Shown piece after piece: positions 8,111-16,461 of a stretch of 48,626 nt of DNA. Within the stretch, counting starts at the first letter, position 1. Every line of letters starts with the position of its first letter. Below the pieces are notes generated by a model. The model did no database searches. It saw only the letters and a program-made list of their open reading frames with translations, and was not told the origin of the DNA. The position numbers and the translations under genes were made by a program. The DNA lies in assembly GCA_035292625.1 (NCBI GenBank), contig DATDPS010000064.1:1-48626 (forward strand), given 5' to 3'. The stretch is from SHZL01 sp035292625 (GTDB lineage: Bacteria > Pseudomonadota > Gammaproteobacteria > Xanthomonadales > SZUA-36).

Positions 8111-8809
8111 ATGCGGTGCAGGCCGGTGAAAAAGGACAATATTCCGGTAATCACAATTGACGGCCCTGGCGGATCAGGCAAGGGCACTGTTTCTGCGCGA
8201 TTAGCACATCGGCTTGGGTGGCATTTTCTGGACAGCGGAGCACTCTACAGGCTGGTCGCTGTAGCCGCACTGGACCGCGGGATTTCAGCTGATCATGAAG
8301 CCGCCCTGGGAGAGCTTGCCGGTCAACTGGATGTGCATTTCAACACCGAACACGGCGAGATGGGTGCTTATCTGAATGGTCAGTCTGTGTCTGAACGCCT
8401 GCGCAGTGAAGCCGTCAGTGCATTCGCCTCCCGGGCAGCCGCGGTACCGTCCGTGCGCTCAGCCCTGGTCGACCGGCAACGGGCGTTTCTTCAGCCACCG
8501 GGGCTGGTAGCCGATGGCCGTGACATGGGCACGGTGATTTTCCCCCAGGCAGAAGTGAAAATTTTCCTCACTGCGAGTGCCAGGGAAAGGGCCCGAAGAC
8601 GTTATAAGCAGTTGAAAGAAAAAGGAGAAAGTGTTATCTTCTCGCGCCTTTTCCGAGAGATTGAAAAGCGCGACGAGAGGGACCGGACGAGGCTCGTTGC
8701 GCCGTTGCTGCCCGCTGCGGATGCAGCAGTGATCGATTCCACGGATTTAAGCGTCGAGGAAGTGGTGCAGGTAATTATAAAATTACTTGAAAAACATCGA
8801 ATAGTTTGA
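8111..8809 (+). CDS. cmk: Cytidylate kinase
   Basis: 232 residues with a P-loop GPGGSGKGT at 18-26, the LDSGALYR CMP-binding segment, VADGRDMGTVIFP and the lid-region arginines (SARERARRRYKQL). It phosphorylates CMP and dCMP to the diphosphates. It is tightly coupled to aroA (6-base gap) and upstream of rpsA, the common gammaproteobacterial order. A GTG at 8126, five codons in, is an alternative start closer to the conserved beginning (IPVITIDGPGG). Confidence 0.96.
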   Translation: MRCRPVKKDNIPVITIDGPGGSGKGTVSARLAHRLGWHFLDSGALYRLVAVAALDRGISADHEAALGELAGQLDVHFNTEHGEMGAYLNGQSVSERLRSEAVSAFASRAAAVPSVRSALVDRQRAFLQPPGLVADGRDMGTVIFPQAEVKIFLTASARERARRRYKQLKEKGESVIFSRLFREIEKRDERDRTRLVAPLLPAADAAVIDSTDLSVEEVVQVIIKLLEKHRIV

Positions 8810-8945
8810 TGAATGTATTGAGAAATATATTGGATTTTTAATGGCGCCACTCACTGAGTGGTAATTGCAACCGGGACTTCAAACGCCCATCAACCCAGTG
8901 CGAGTGGCTGTTCACGAAGCAGTTAACTGGCGAGTAACCAACAAC
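8810..8945 (+). promoter_or_regulatory. rpsA 5' leader, possible autoregulatory region
   Basis: An AT-rich stretch follows cmk (8810-8840), then a small hairpin (CCACT...AGTGG near 8844-8858). There is no strong Shine-Dalgarno sequence before the S1 start ATG at 8946. In E. coli the rpsA leader also lacks a canonical site, uses structured hairpins and is the target of S1 autorepression. Similar control here is inference. Confidence 0.35.
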
Positions 8946-10622
8946 ATGACTGAAAGTTTTGCTGAACTATTTGAACAGAGCCTGGCGGCGCACGATCTGC
9001 GCCCCGGTTCGATCGTAACTGGCACGGTAATGGAAATTCGCGACGACGTAGTGGTCGTGCATGCCGGGCTTAAATCAGAGGGAATCGTTCCAATCGCCCA
9101 ATTCAGGAACCTGAACGGAGACCTGGAAGTCGCGGTGGGCGACGAAGTCCAGGTAGCGCTGGACGCCATCGAAGACGGCTTTGGCGAAACCCGCCTGTCC
9201 CGGGACAAGGCCAAGAGGTCCATGGTCTGGGATAAACTCGAAGGTGCGTTTGAAGGCGAGGAGACCGTCGAAGGCAAAATCAGCGGCAAGGTCAAGGGTG
9301 GTTTCACCGTCGACATTGAAGACATTCGCGCCTTCCTGCCCGGTTCGCTGGTGGATGTCCGTCCGGTGCGTGATCCAACGTATCTCGAAGGCAAGGACCT
9401 CGAGTTCAAGATCATCAAGCTCGATCGCAAGCGCAACAACATAGTGGTTTCGCGCCGCGCGGTGGTTGAAAAAGAGTTCAGCGCAGAACGGGAGGCGCTG
9501 CTGGATCGCCTGGAAGAGGGCGCCATTGTGAAGGGCGTGGTGAAGAATCTCACCGACTACGGCGCGTTCATTGACCTGGGCGGAATCGACGGCTTGTTGC
9601 ACATCACCGACATGGCATGGAAGCGTGTCCGCCACCCAAGTGAAGTGGTTAACGTAGCCGACGAGCTGGATGTCCGGGTGTTGCGCTTCGACCGCGAACG
9701 CAACCGTGTATCGCTTGGGCTTAAACAGCTTGGCGATGACCCATGGAGTGATTTGACTCGCAGGTACCCGGTCGGTCACCGCCTGTTTGGCCGTATTTCG
9801 AACATCACCGACTATGGCTGCTTTGTCGAAATCGAAGATGGCGTTGAAGGGCTTGTGCATGTTTCCGAGATGGATTGGACCAACAAGAACGTCAATCCGG
9901 CCAAGGTAGTGCATACCGGACAGGAAGTTGAGGTCATGGTGCTGGATATCGACGAGGAGCGCCGCCGAATTTCCCTCGGCATGAAGCAGTGTCAGCCCAA
10001 TCCATGGGAATCATTCGCAGCGATTTACAACAAGGGCGACAAGGTTACTGGCGCGATCAAGTCCATCACAGATTTCGGTATTTTTATCGGGCTTGATGGG
10101 GGTATCGACGGCCTGGTTCATCTGTCTGATATTTCCTGGCACGATACTGGCGAGGAAGCGGTGCGCAATTACCGCAAGGGCGAGGAACTTGAGGCTGTGG
10201 TGCTGGCGGTCGATCCGGAGCGGGAAAGAATCTCGCTGGGCATCAAGCAGCTCGACCAGGATCCGTTCGCCACTTTTATGGCCGAGAATCCGCGAGGCAG
10301 CATGGTCAAGGGTAAAGTCAAGGAAGTTGACGCTCGTGGTGCGGTGATTACGCTGGCGGAGGGTGTTGAGGGCTATCTGCGAGCGTCGGATATTCGCAAA
10401 GAGCGCGTTGACGATGCCACCAAAGAGTTTTCAGTGGGTGATGAGGTCGAAGCGAAGTTCATCAGCATCGACCGTAAAAACCGCACGCTGAGCCTTTCCA
10501 TTCGCGCCAAGGATGATGCCGAACTGGCAGAAGCTTTGGAAGAATACCAGCAGAGCAACGCATCCAGTGGAACAACGTCCCTGGGAGACCTGTTGAAAGA
10601 GCAACTGGACCAGGAAGATTGA
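8946..10622 (+). CDS. rpsA: 30S ribosomal protein S1
   Basis: Starting at the ATG at 8946 (MTESFAELFEQSL) the protein has 558 residues, the standard length for gammaproteobacterial S1. Six S1/OB-fold repeats can be followed, with recurring blocks such as GAFIDLGGIDGLLHITD, GCFVEIEDGVEGLVHVSE and GIFIGLDGGIDGLVHLSD. S1 binds mRNA on the 30S subunit and helps initiate translation on structured or weak-site messages. The frame stays open for 27 codons upstream, but family alignment argues against the earlier start. It lies between cmk and ihfB as in most relatives. Confidence 0.97.
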   Translation: MTESFAELFEQSLAAHDLRPGSIVTGTVMEIRDDVVVVHAGLKSEGIVPIAQFRNLNGDLEVAVGDEVQVALDAIEDGFGETRLSRDKAKRSMVWDKLEGAFEGEETVEGKISGKVKGGFTVDIEDIRAFLPGSLVDVRPVRDPTYLEGKDLEFKIIKLDRKRNNIVVSRRAVVEKEFSAEREALLDRLEEGAIVKGVVKNLTDYGAFIDLGGIDGLLHITDMAWKRVRHPSEVVNVADELDVRVLRFDRERNRVSLGLKQLGDDPWSDLTRRYPVGHRLFGRISNITDYGCFVEIEDGVEGLVHVSEMDWTNKNVNPAKVVHTGQEVEVMVLDIDEERRRISLGMKQCQPNPWESFAAIYNKGDKVTGAIKSITDFGIFIGLDGGIDGLVHLSDISWHDTGEEAVRNYRKGEELEAVVLAVDPERERISLGIKQLDQDPFATFMAENPRGSMVKGKVKEVDARGAVITLAEGVEGYLRASDIRKERVDDATKEFSVGDEVEAKFISIDRKNRTLSLSIRAKDDAELAEALEEYQQSNASSGTTSLGDLLKEQLDQED

Positions 10623-10627
10623 TTTTG

Positions 10628-10655
10628 GGAGCCGGCGCTGTGCCGGCTCCTGCTT
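10628..10655 (+). terminator. Hairpin after rpsA, possible terminator or attenuator
   Basis: A 9-bp perfect stem GGAGCCGGC / GCCGGCTCC with a 5-base loop lies 5 bases after the rpsA stop. The following TGCTTCAATT is only weakly T-rich, so it may stabilise or partly terminate rpsA mRNA before ihfB rather than stop it fully. Confidence 0.55.
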
Positions 10656-10701
10656 CAATTACGAGTTTAAAAAACATCGGCAGGTATGAGGCAGGATCCA
10701 T

Positions 10702-10992
10702 ATGACAAAATCTGAACTGATTGAACTCCTGGCTGGAAACCAAAAACACCTCGCGCACCTGGATGTAGAGTTGGCGGTTAAGTCGATTCTGGAACAGATG
10801 AGCACGGCCCTTGCCGAAGGCAGCCGTATCGAGATTCGGGGTTTCGGCAGTTTTTCGCTGCATTTTCGCGCGCCGCGCATGGGCAGGAATCCGAAGACCG
10901 GGGAGGCCGTGGCGCTGCCCGGCAAGCATGTACCCCACTTCAAACCCGGTAAATCATTGCGTGAACGGGTCGACTTCCCGAATCAGGCATAG
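10702..10992 (+). CDS. ihfB: Integration host factor beta subunit
   Basis: 96 residues of the HU/IHF fold: an N-terminal helical dimerisation part (MTKSELIELLAG, AVKSILEQM), IEIRGFGSFSLHFRAPRMGRNPKTGEAV with the DNA-intercalating arm and its proline, then PHFKPGKSLRERV. With IhfA it forms a heterodimer that bends DNA sharply for transcription, replication and recombination. AGGAT before the ATG is a usable ribosome-binding site. Its place just after rpsA is typical and favours the beta subunit over HU. Confidence 0.95.
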   Translation: MTKSELIELLAGNQKHLAHLDVELAVKSILEQMSTALAEGSRIEIRGFGSFSLHFRAPRMGRNPKTGEAVALPGKHVPHFKPGKSLRERVDFPNQA

Positions 10993-11106
10993 AGCGCCTG
11001 TATTTTGCACCAGTAGCCGGTCTGGCGAAGCAACAGCGATAGAATCCGCCAGCCCGATACCCGGTGGGTGAAAAGGGACTCCGCTGTCCGGGGTCGGGAG
11101 CTTGGT

Positions 11107-11382
11107 GTGTACCGCATTGGATTAATTTTCGTTACGGTCCTGGCCATAGTGCTGGGGCTTTTGATCGGCATCCTCAACCATGACCTGGTGAAAGTCGACC
11201 TGCTTTGGTTTCAGCTCGATTGGCCCCTGGGCCTGTTGCTGCTTTTTGCCCTCACGATCGGCCTGCTGGTGGGTGTTTCACTCATGTGGCTGTTCACGGT
11301 GATTCCGCTGCGCTTGCAATTGCGTAAAGCGCGGAGGACTGCCACTGGAGGTAGCGTGGTCACCGACCGTATCAATGACTGA
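11107..11382 (+). CDS. lapA: LapA family (DUF1049) inner membrane protein
   Basis: With the GTG start at 11107 the protein has 91 residues: two transmembrane segments (about 3-22 and 35-59) and a basic cytoplasmic tail, the LapA/YciS layout. GGGAG at 11096-11100 sits 6 bases before this start, better than the GTG at 11068, which would add 13 residues. LapA is co-encoded with LapB and works with it in LPS assembly control at the inner membrane. The lapB start overlaps its 3' end by 8 bases, so the two are translationally coupled. Confidence 0.85.
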   Translation: MYRIGLIFVTVLAIVLGLLIGILNHDLVKVDLLWFQLDWPLGLLLLFALTIGLLVGVSLMWLFTVIPLRLQLRKARRTATGGSVVTDRIND

Positions 11383-12541
11383 TTACCTGTTTTTCCTCTT
11401 TTTGCCCCTTGCGGTGTATTTCGGCTGGTGGCTGTCCAGGAATTACGCCCGCCGTGCCACCAGAAAGCACAATCGCTTGTTCAGTGACCAGTATTTCCAG
11501 GGCCTGAACTACCTGTTGAATGAGCAACCCGACAAAGCCATTCAGGTCTTTCTTGAATTGGCTGATGTTAACCAGGATACAGTCGAAACACATATGGCAC
11601 TGGGAAGCCTGTTCAGGCGTCGTGGTGAAGTTGACCGGGCCATTCGCTTCCACCAGAACATCATTGCAAAAGCGGGGTTGGAGCCTGAGCAACGCACACA
11701 GGCTTTACTTGAGCTTGGCGAAGACTATATGCGTGCCGGATTGCTTGATCGCGCGGAACGTCTGTTTTCCGAATTGATCGAGAGTGATGCGCAGACACCG
11801 GCAGCACTACGCAGTCTGTTGGAGATTTACCAACAGGAGAAAGACTGGAACAAGGCATTGGTGCAAGCCGAGCGTCTTGAACAGGTGGAGGGAGTTCACC
11901 TCGGCGGCATGATGTCACAGTTCTGTTGCGAACTGGCGGAGCAGGGACTGGCTGCTGATGACTGCCAATTGGCGCGCAAGCAATTGCGCCAGGCGCGGCG
12001 TCATGACCCGCAGTGCATCCGGGCACGGTTCATCCTCGCCCGAATGAGCAAAAGTGAGGGTGACCTGAACGCAGCGCTGGCTGCCTACGAGGAGATCGCA
12101 GACCTGGATGTCGGTTATCTGCCAGATGTCATGGAGGACTACCTTGCGGTGGCAGCCGAGGCCAATGCGTTGCCGAGGGCGCGCGACAGGCTGCAGGCGT
12201 GGTCGGAGCGTTATCAAGGTATCTCCCTGGTGCTCAAGTTGACCGAATTCATTGCTGCCGAGCAGGGGCCCGAGGCTGCCGGAAAGTACCTGGTGGAAGC
12301 CTTGCACACCAAACCTTCGGTACGGGGACTGGACCGCTTGATCGAATTTCGCGCTGCAGGTCATTTGCCAGCGGCAAGCAGCGACGACATCCTCAAGGCC
12401 GTGACGGCACGCTTAATGGACCGGCAGCCTGGTTATCGCTGCTCTAATTGTGGTTTCAGTGGTCAGTCCCACCACTGGCAGTGTCCCAGTTGTCGCCGGT
12501 GGGATACCACCCGCACCATTCAGGGGGTGCTGGGTGAGTAA
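11375..12541 (+). CDS. lapB: LPS assembly protein LapB (YciM)
   Basis: 388 residues: an N-terminal membrane anchor (about 3-20), then TPR repeats in the cytoplasm (for example DQYFQGLNYLLNEQPDKAI, EVDRAIRFHQNI, DRAERLFSELI), and a C-terminal rubredoxin-like zinc/iron knuckle with Cys356, Cys359, Cys370 and Cys373. LapB recruits LpxC to FtsH for degradation and so sets the rate of LPS synthesis. All features of the E. coli protein are present. Downstream lie sugar-transferase and nucleotide-sugar genes, fitting an envelope polysaccharide neighbourhood. Confidence 0.95.
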   Translation: MTDYLFFLFLPLAVYFGWWLSRNYARRATRKHNRLFSDQYFQGLNYLLNEQPDKAIQVFLELADVNQDTVETHMALGSLFRRRGEVDRAIRFHQNIIAKAGLEPEQRTQALLELGEDYMRAGLLDRAERLFSELIESDAQTPAALRSLLEIYQQEKDWNKALVQAERLEQVEGVHLGGMMSQFCCELAEQGLAADDCQLARKQLRQARRHDPQCIRARFILARMSKSEGDLNAALAAYEEIADLDVGYLPDVMEDYLAVAAEANALPRARDRLQAWSERYQGISLVLKLTEFIAAEQGPEAAGKYLVEALHTKPSVRGLDRLIEFRAAGHLPAASSDDILKAVTARLMDRQPGYRCSNCGFSGQSHHWQCPSCRRWDTTRTIQGVLGE

Positions 12542-12553
12542 GCGGCCGGGAAC

Positions 12554-13573
12554 ATGTCTGTTGCGCCGTTAAACCCATTCCCGGCCTGGCTTGCCGCCAC
12601 CGGCGTACTTGCTTTCTTGCTGACGGGTTTTTTTACCTGGTATGCACGCCGCCGTGGCATGCTGGATATCCCAAGTGAACGCCACAGTCACACGGTGCCC
12701 ACACCGCGTGGTGGTGGGGCTGGAATTATCGCAGCCCTGTTCATCATCAGCCTGGCATTGAATCCTGATTCCGTCGCCATTGAGTATTGGGTGCGGTGTG
12801 CTCTACCGGGAATCGTAGCGCTCAGCCTGGTCGGTTGGTGGGATGACCGGGTCGGCCTGTCGGCGCATCTGCGCTTTCTTGTTCAACTCCTGGCAGTTTT
12901 CTACCTCTCCTGGTACCTGGTTTCTACAGGCATTGCTCACACGCCGATGCCTGCGTTGGTGGCGGTTGGTTTTGTGTTGTGGATGATCAATCTGTACAAC
13001 TTCATGGACGGTAGCAATGGCATGGCGGGGTTTCAGGGTGTATTTGCCGGCTGTGCGCTGACCTGGCTTTTTCTCCATGCGGGTGACAACCACGCTGCGC
13101 TTGTTTCCGCTCTCATAGCGGCTGCGTGCCTGGGCTTTTTGCCGTGGAACCTGGGACGGGCCCGTGTGTTCATGGGTGATGTCGCCAGTGGTTCACTGGG
13201 TTTTGCCTTCGCCGCCTTGCTGGTGTACGGTGTTTTTACCGCCAGCCTGGCCCTGCCAGTGGCTTGGTTGGTGATGTTGGTTTTCCTGTGTGACGCCAGC
13301 CTTACACTTATCGCGAGGGTAATACGAGGTGAGCGGTGGTATAATCCCCACAAACAGCATCTTTACCAGCGATTGATTTTGCGCGGCTGGTCACATGGAA
13401 GTGTCCTGGCGCTTTATCAGTCGATCAACCTGGTGCTGGTAGCGCCGGCAATTGCAGTTGCAGTCAATTGGCCGGTGTGGGCCGCGTTCATGGCTTCAGC
13501 CACGACCATAGCACTCGGACTGGGCTGGTTGCTGGTAAAGAAGAATCTGGAGTGCTCGCTAAAAGCGGGATGA
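12554..13573 (+). CDS. Undecaprenyl-phosphate sugar-1-phosphate transferase (WbpL/WecA type)
   Basis: 339 residues, about ten transmembrane segments. It has the family's acidic cytosolic motifs: NLYNFMDGSNG with Asp152, VFMGDVASGSLGF with Asp209, and a basic HKQHLYQRL loop. It belongs to the MraY/WecA superfamily, which loads a HexNAc-1-phosphate from UDP-sugar onto undecaprenyl phosphate and so primes O-antigen or capsule synthesis. The early PTPRGGG motif and the linked WbpM-like gene make it most like WbpL. Its stop overlaps the next gene's start (ATGA). The sugar donor cannot be read from sequence. Confidence 0.88.
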   Translation: MSVAPLNPFPAWLAATGVLAFLLTGFFTWYARRRGMLDIPSERHSHTVPTPRGGGAGIIAALFIISLALNPDSVAIEYWVRCALPGIVALSLVGWWDDRVGLSAHLRFLVQLLAVFYLSWYLVSTGIAHTPMPALVAVGFVLWMINLYNFMDGSNGMAGFQGVFAGCALTWLFLHAGDNHAALVSALIAAACLGFLPWNLGRARVFMGDVASGSLGFAFAALLVYGVFTASLALPVAWLVMLVFLCDASLTLIARVIRGERWYNPHKQHLYQRLILRGWSHGSVLALYQSINLVLVAPAIAVAVNWPVWAAFMASATTIALGLGWLLVKKNLECSLKAG

Positions 13574-15486
13574 AAAAGATGTACTTTATGCGCATTCTCC
13601 GGCATCCACGGGCGGCAGTTGTCGTTCACGACCTTTTCATGGTGGCAGTATCCTGGCTGGCAGCTGGCGCCATAGTGCGCCAGAGTGGGTTTTCGAGTGT
13701 GATCCCGCCGGTGCCTCTACTGGCTGAACTGCTGCTGATCCTCGCGATGCAGGGAATCGTCATGTGGTTTACCGGACTGTACAAAGGCCTGTGGCGATTC
13801 GCCAGTTTTCCTGACATGTGGAACATCGCACGTGCCGCGTTTTTTGGCACGGTTCTGATCATTGCCACCCTCACCTTGTTCTTTCCGGCTGAAATTCGCC
13901 AAATGCTGGGCGTCATCCTTATTTATCCGGGAATCCTGTTCCTGACCCTGGGGCTGCCACGGATGTGCTACCGGTTCTGGAAGGATTCGCGTTTTCCCGC
14001 CATACAGGTTACTAAGGGTCTGAAACGCGTAGTGGTGCTCGGCGCGGGCCGTTCGGGGGCATTGCTGGAACGGGAATTGCGGCACCGCAGTGGCTTCCAC
14101 GTAATCGGCTTTCTGGATGATGACAGCCGCTTGCGCGGCGCCCAAGTGCATGGCATACCCCTATTGGGAACCATCGAGAAATTGCCCCGGGTCGCGCGCG
14201 AATTCGATGTGGATTTGGCCATCATTGCAATACCTTCAGCCACCAACCAGCAAATGCAGCACGTGGTGGAAATTTGCGAACATAGCGGGATCGAATTCCG
14301 CACCTTGCCCACTCTGAATGACCTGGGCAACAAGGCCACGCGGATTGTTGACCTGAAGCGCGTTGCTATCGATGACCTGCTTGGTCGCGAGCCGGTGTCG
14401 CTGGAGTGGGATTCGATACGCGAAGGCCTGGCTGGAAAGCGCGTCATGATTACCGGCGGTGGTGGCTCCATCGGTTCCGAGTTGTGCCGGCAAATCGCTC
14501 GCCTCAACCCGGTGGAACTGATCGTGGTAGACAATGGTGAGTACGCTTTGTACCGCATAGACCACGAGTTGCACAGTGAATTCCGGGATCTTATCTTTTA
14601 CAGTGTCCTGGGCGATATTTGCGATTCCGCCACGGTGGAGAAAGTGGTCGGCGAATACAAGCCCGACATGATTTTTCATGCCGCGGCATACAAGCACCTG
14701 CCCATTCTTCAGACTCAGGTGCGCGAGGCCTTTCGCAACAACGTCCTGGGCACCATGAGACTGGCCGAAGCAGCGGAACGACACGGAGTGGGCACATTTG
14801 TACTGATCTCTACCGACAAGGCAGTCAATCCGGCCAACATCATGGGCGCTACCAAGCGCGTGGCCGAGATGTTTTGCCAGAATATGAATACCCGTTCAAA
14901 CACGCGTTATATAACGGTGCGATTCGGCAACGTATTGAATTCCAATGGTAGCGTGGTACCCCTGTTCAAGGAGCAGATCGCGCGGGGCGGGCCAATAACG
15001 GTTACCCACCCGGAAATTTCCCGCTACTTCATGACCATCTCGGAAGCCAGTCAGCTCATCATGCAGGCCGCCGTTCTGGGTAGCGGTGGCGAAATTTACG
15101 TGCTGGATATGGGCGAACCGGTCAAAATCACTTACCTGGCCGAGCAATTGATCCGGCTTTCAGGGAAAACCCCGGGCAAGGACATCCAAATCGTATACAC
15201 CGGATTGCGGCCCGGAGAAAAGCTGTTTGAAGAACTTTTTCATGAACTTGAGCCGTACGAGCAGACCAAGCATGAAAAGATTTTCCTGGCCCATCCCCGC
15301 CAAGCCAACTGGGAAAACCTGGGCATGGATTTGCGCGAGGCCGAATTGGCCGTGAAGCGATATGACACGAAGAAAATCCAGCAAGTCCTGTTGAAACTGG
15401 TACCGGAGCTGGCCAAGTCTTCTTTTGGCGCCGCGCTGGATCCGTCGGAGGTCATTTCTCTGAACCGGCCTGTTCAGCGCCTGTGA
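13570..15486 (+). CDS. WbpM/FlaA1-like nucleotide-sugar 4,6-dehydratase, membrane-bound
   Basis: 638 residues from the ATG at 13570, which overlaps the previous stop in an ATGA. Four N-terminal membrane segments lead to a first Rossmann-like domain (VVVLGAGRSGALLE) and a catalytic extended-SDR domain (VMITGGGGSIGSELCRQ). The active site reads STDKAVNP...MGATK, with Met425 where most SDRs have tyrosine and Lys429 behind it, the altered triad known for WbpM. WbpM dehydrates UDP-GlcNAc on the way to sugars such as QuiNAc and FucNAc. Together with the preceding transferase it forms a minimal O-antigen initiation pair. Confidence 0.9.
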   Translation: MKKMYFMRILRHPRAAVVVHDLFMVAVSWLAAGAIVRQSGFSSVIPPVPLLAELLLILAMQGIVMWFTGLYKGLWRFASFPDMWNIARAAFFGTVLIIATLTLFFPAEIRQMLGVILIYPGILFLTLGLPRMCYRFWKDSRFPAIQVTKGLKRVVVLGAGRSGALLERELRHRSGFHVIGFLDDDSRLRGAQVHGIPLLGTIEKLPRVAREFDVDLAIIAIPSATNQQMQHVVEICEHSGIEFRTLPTLNDLGNKATRIVDLKRVAIDDLLGREPVSLEWDSIREGLAGKRVMITGGGGSIGSELCRQIARLNPVELIVVDNGEYALYRIDHELHSEFRDLIFYSVLGDICDSATVEKVVGEYKPDMIFHAAAYKHLPILQTQVREAFRNNVLGTMRLAEAAERHGVGTFVLISTDKAVNPANIMGATKRVAEMFCQNMNTRSNTRYITVRFGNVLNSNGSVVPLFKEQIARGGPITVTHPEISRYFMTISEASQLIMQAAVLGSGGEIYVLDMGEPVKITYLAEQLIRLSGKTPGKDIQIVYTGLRPGEKLFEELFHELEPYEQTKHEKIFLAHPRQANWENLGMDLREAELAVKRYDTKKIQQVLLKLVPELAKSSFGAALDPSEVISLNRPVQRL

Positions 15487-15529
15487 ACGCCCTGCAGATG
15501 CCCATCGACGTCGGCCATTTTTCCGCATC

Positions 15530-16447
15530 GTGTTCACAAGCCCAAAGCCAAATCGCGTATCTGTGAAACGCGTGCGTAAAGCGGTTTTTCCGGTTGCAGG
15601 TTTGGGAACCCGCTTTTTACCAGCCACAAAATCGATTCCAAAGGAAATGCTGCCGGTAGTGGATAAACCGCTGATCCAGTATGCGGTGGAAGAGGCATTG
15701 GAAGCCGGAATTGAGACGCTGATCTTCATAACCAGCCGCAATAAACACGCGATCTCCGACCACTTCGATACGGCTTTTGAGCTGCAAACCCGGCTTTCAT
15801 CCACGGGCAAGGTTGAACTGCTGGCCCGCGTGACGGACATCATTCCAGAGCATGTCAGCAGAGTACACGTGACCCAGACAGAAGCATTGGGCCTGGGCCA
15901 TGCTGTGCTGTGTGCCGAGTCGGTGGTGGGCGACGAACCGTTCGCTATCATTCTTGCAGACGACATGGTGCTCAATCGCGGTCCCGGTGCACTGTCACAG
16001 ATGGTCGCGTTGCACCAGCGAACCGGCGCCAGTGTAGTGGGGGTGGAGGAAATCCCGCCGGAGCTGACACGCAGTTATGGCGTTGTCGGCGTGACGGAGC
16101 AGCCCGATGGCAACCTGGCCATCCACACCATTGTCGAAAAGCCTGAATCGAAAGATGCTCCCTCCAGGCTCGGCGTCGTCGGCCGGTACGTACTATCACC
16201 CGGTATATTCGGTCAGTTGCGCCAGGTAAAGCCGGGTGTGGGGGGGGAAATCCAGTTGACCGATGGCATAGCCGCTTTATTGCGATCCGAGCCGGTACTT
16301 GCCTTGCCGTTTGCAGGGGTTCGATACGATTGCGGCAGCCGCGAAGGATACATCCGCGCCACCATCGACCATGCACTGGAGTTGGACGAATTGCGCGAGG
16401 CAGTGCTCGATCACATGGCCATGGCGTTGCAGCGCGCGGGACGTTAG
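15530..16447 (+). CDS. galU: UTP-glucose-1-phosphate uridylyltransferase
   Basis: About 305 residues with the nucleotidyltransferase signature GLGTRFLPATKSIPKEM at 24-40, GLGHAVLCA, the metal-binding ILADDMVLN and the C-terminal YDCGSREGYIRA. It makes UDP-glucose for LPS core, capsule and trehalose. The exact start is unclear: GTGs at 15530, 15563 and 15572 are all in frame and none has a good ribosome-binding site; the last two would give a protein nearer the usual N-terminus. It sits beside LPS genes, consistent with shared use of nucleotide sugars. Confidence 0.95.
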   Translation: MFTSPKPNRVSVKRVRKAVFPVAGLGTRFLPATKSIPKEMLPVVDKPLIQYAVEEALEAGIETLIFITSRNKHAISDHFDTAFELQTRLSSTGKVELLARVTDIIPEHVSRVHVTQTEALGLGHAVLCAESVVGDEPFAIILADDMVLNRGPGALSQMVALHQRTGASVVGVEEIPPELTRSYGVVGVTEQPDGNLAIHTIVEKPESKDAPSRLGVVGRYVLSPGIFGQLRQVKPGVGGEIQLTDGIAALLRSEPVLALPFAGVRYDCGSREGYIRATIDHALELDELREAVLDHMAMALQRAGR

Positions 16448-16461
16448 CCCGCCGGAAACGC

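Noticed and set aside
8865..8945. A 27-residue N-terminal extension of S1
   Set aside because: The S1 family begins with MTESFAELFEQSL at 8946, and the extension has no conserved residues.
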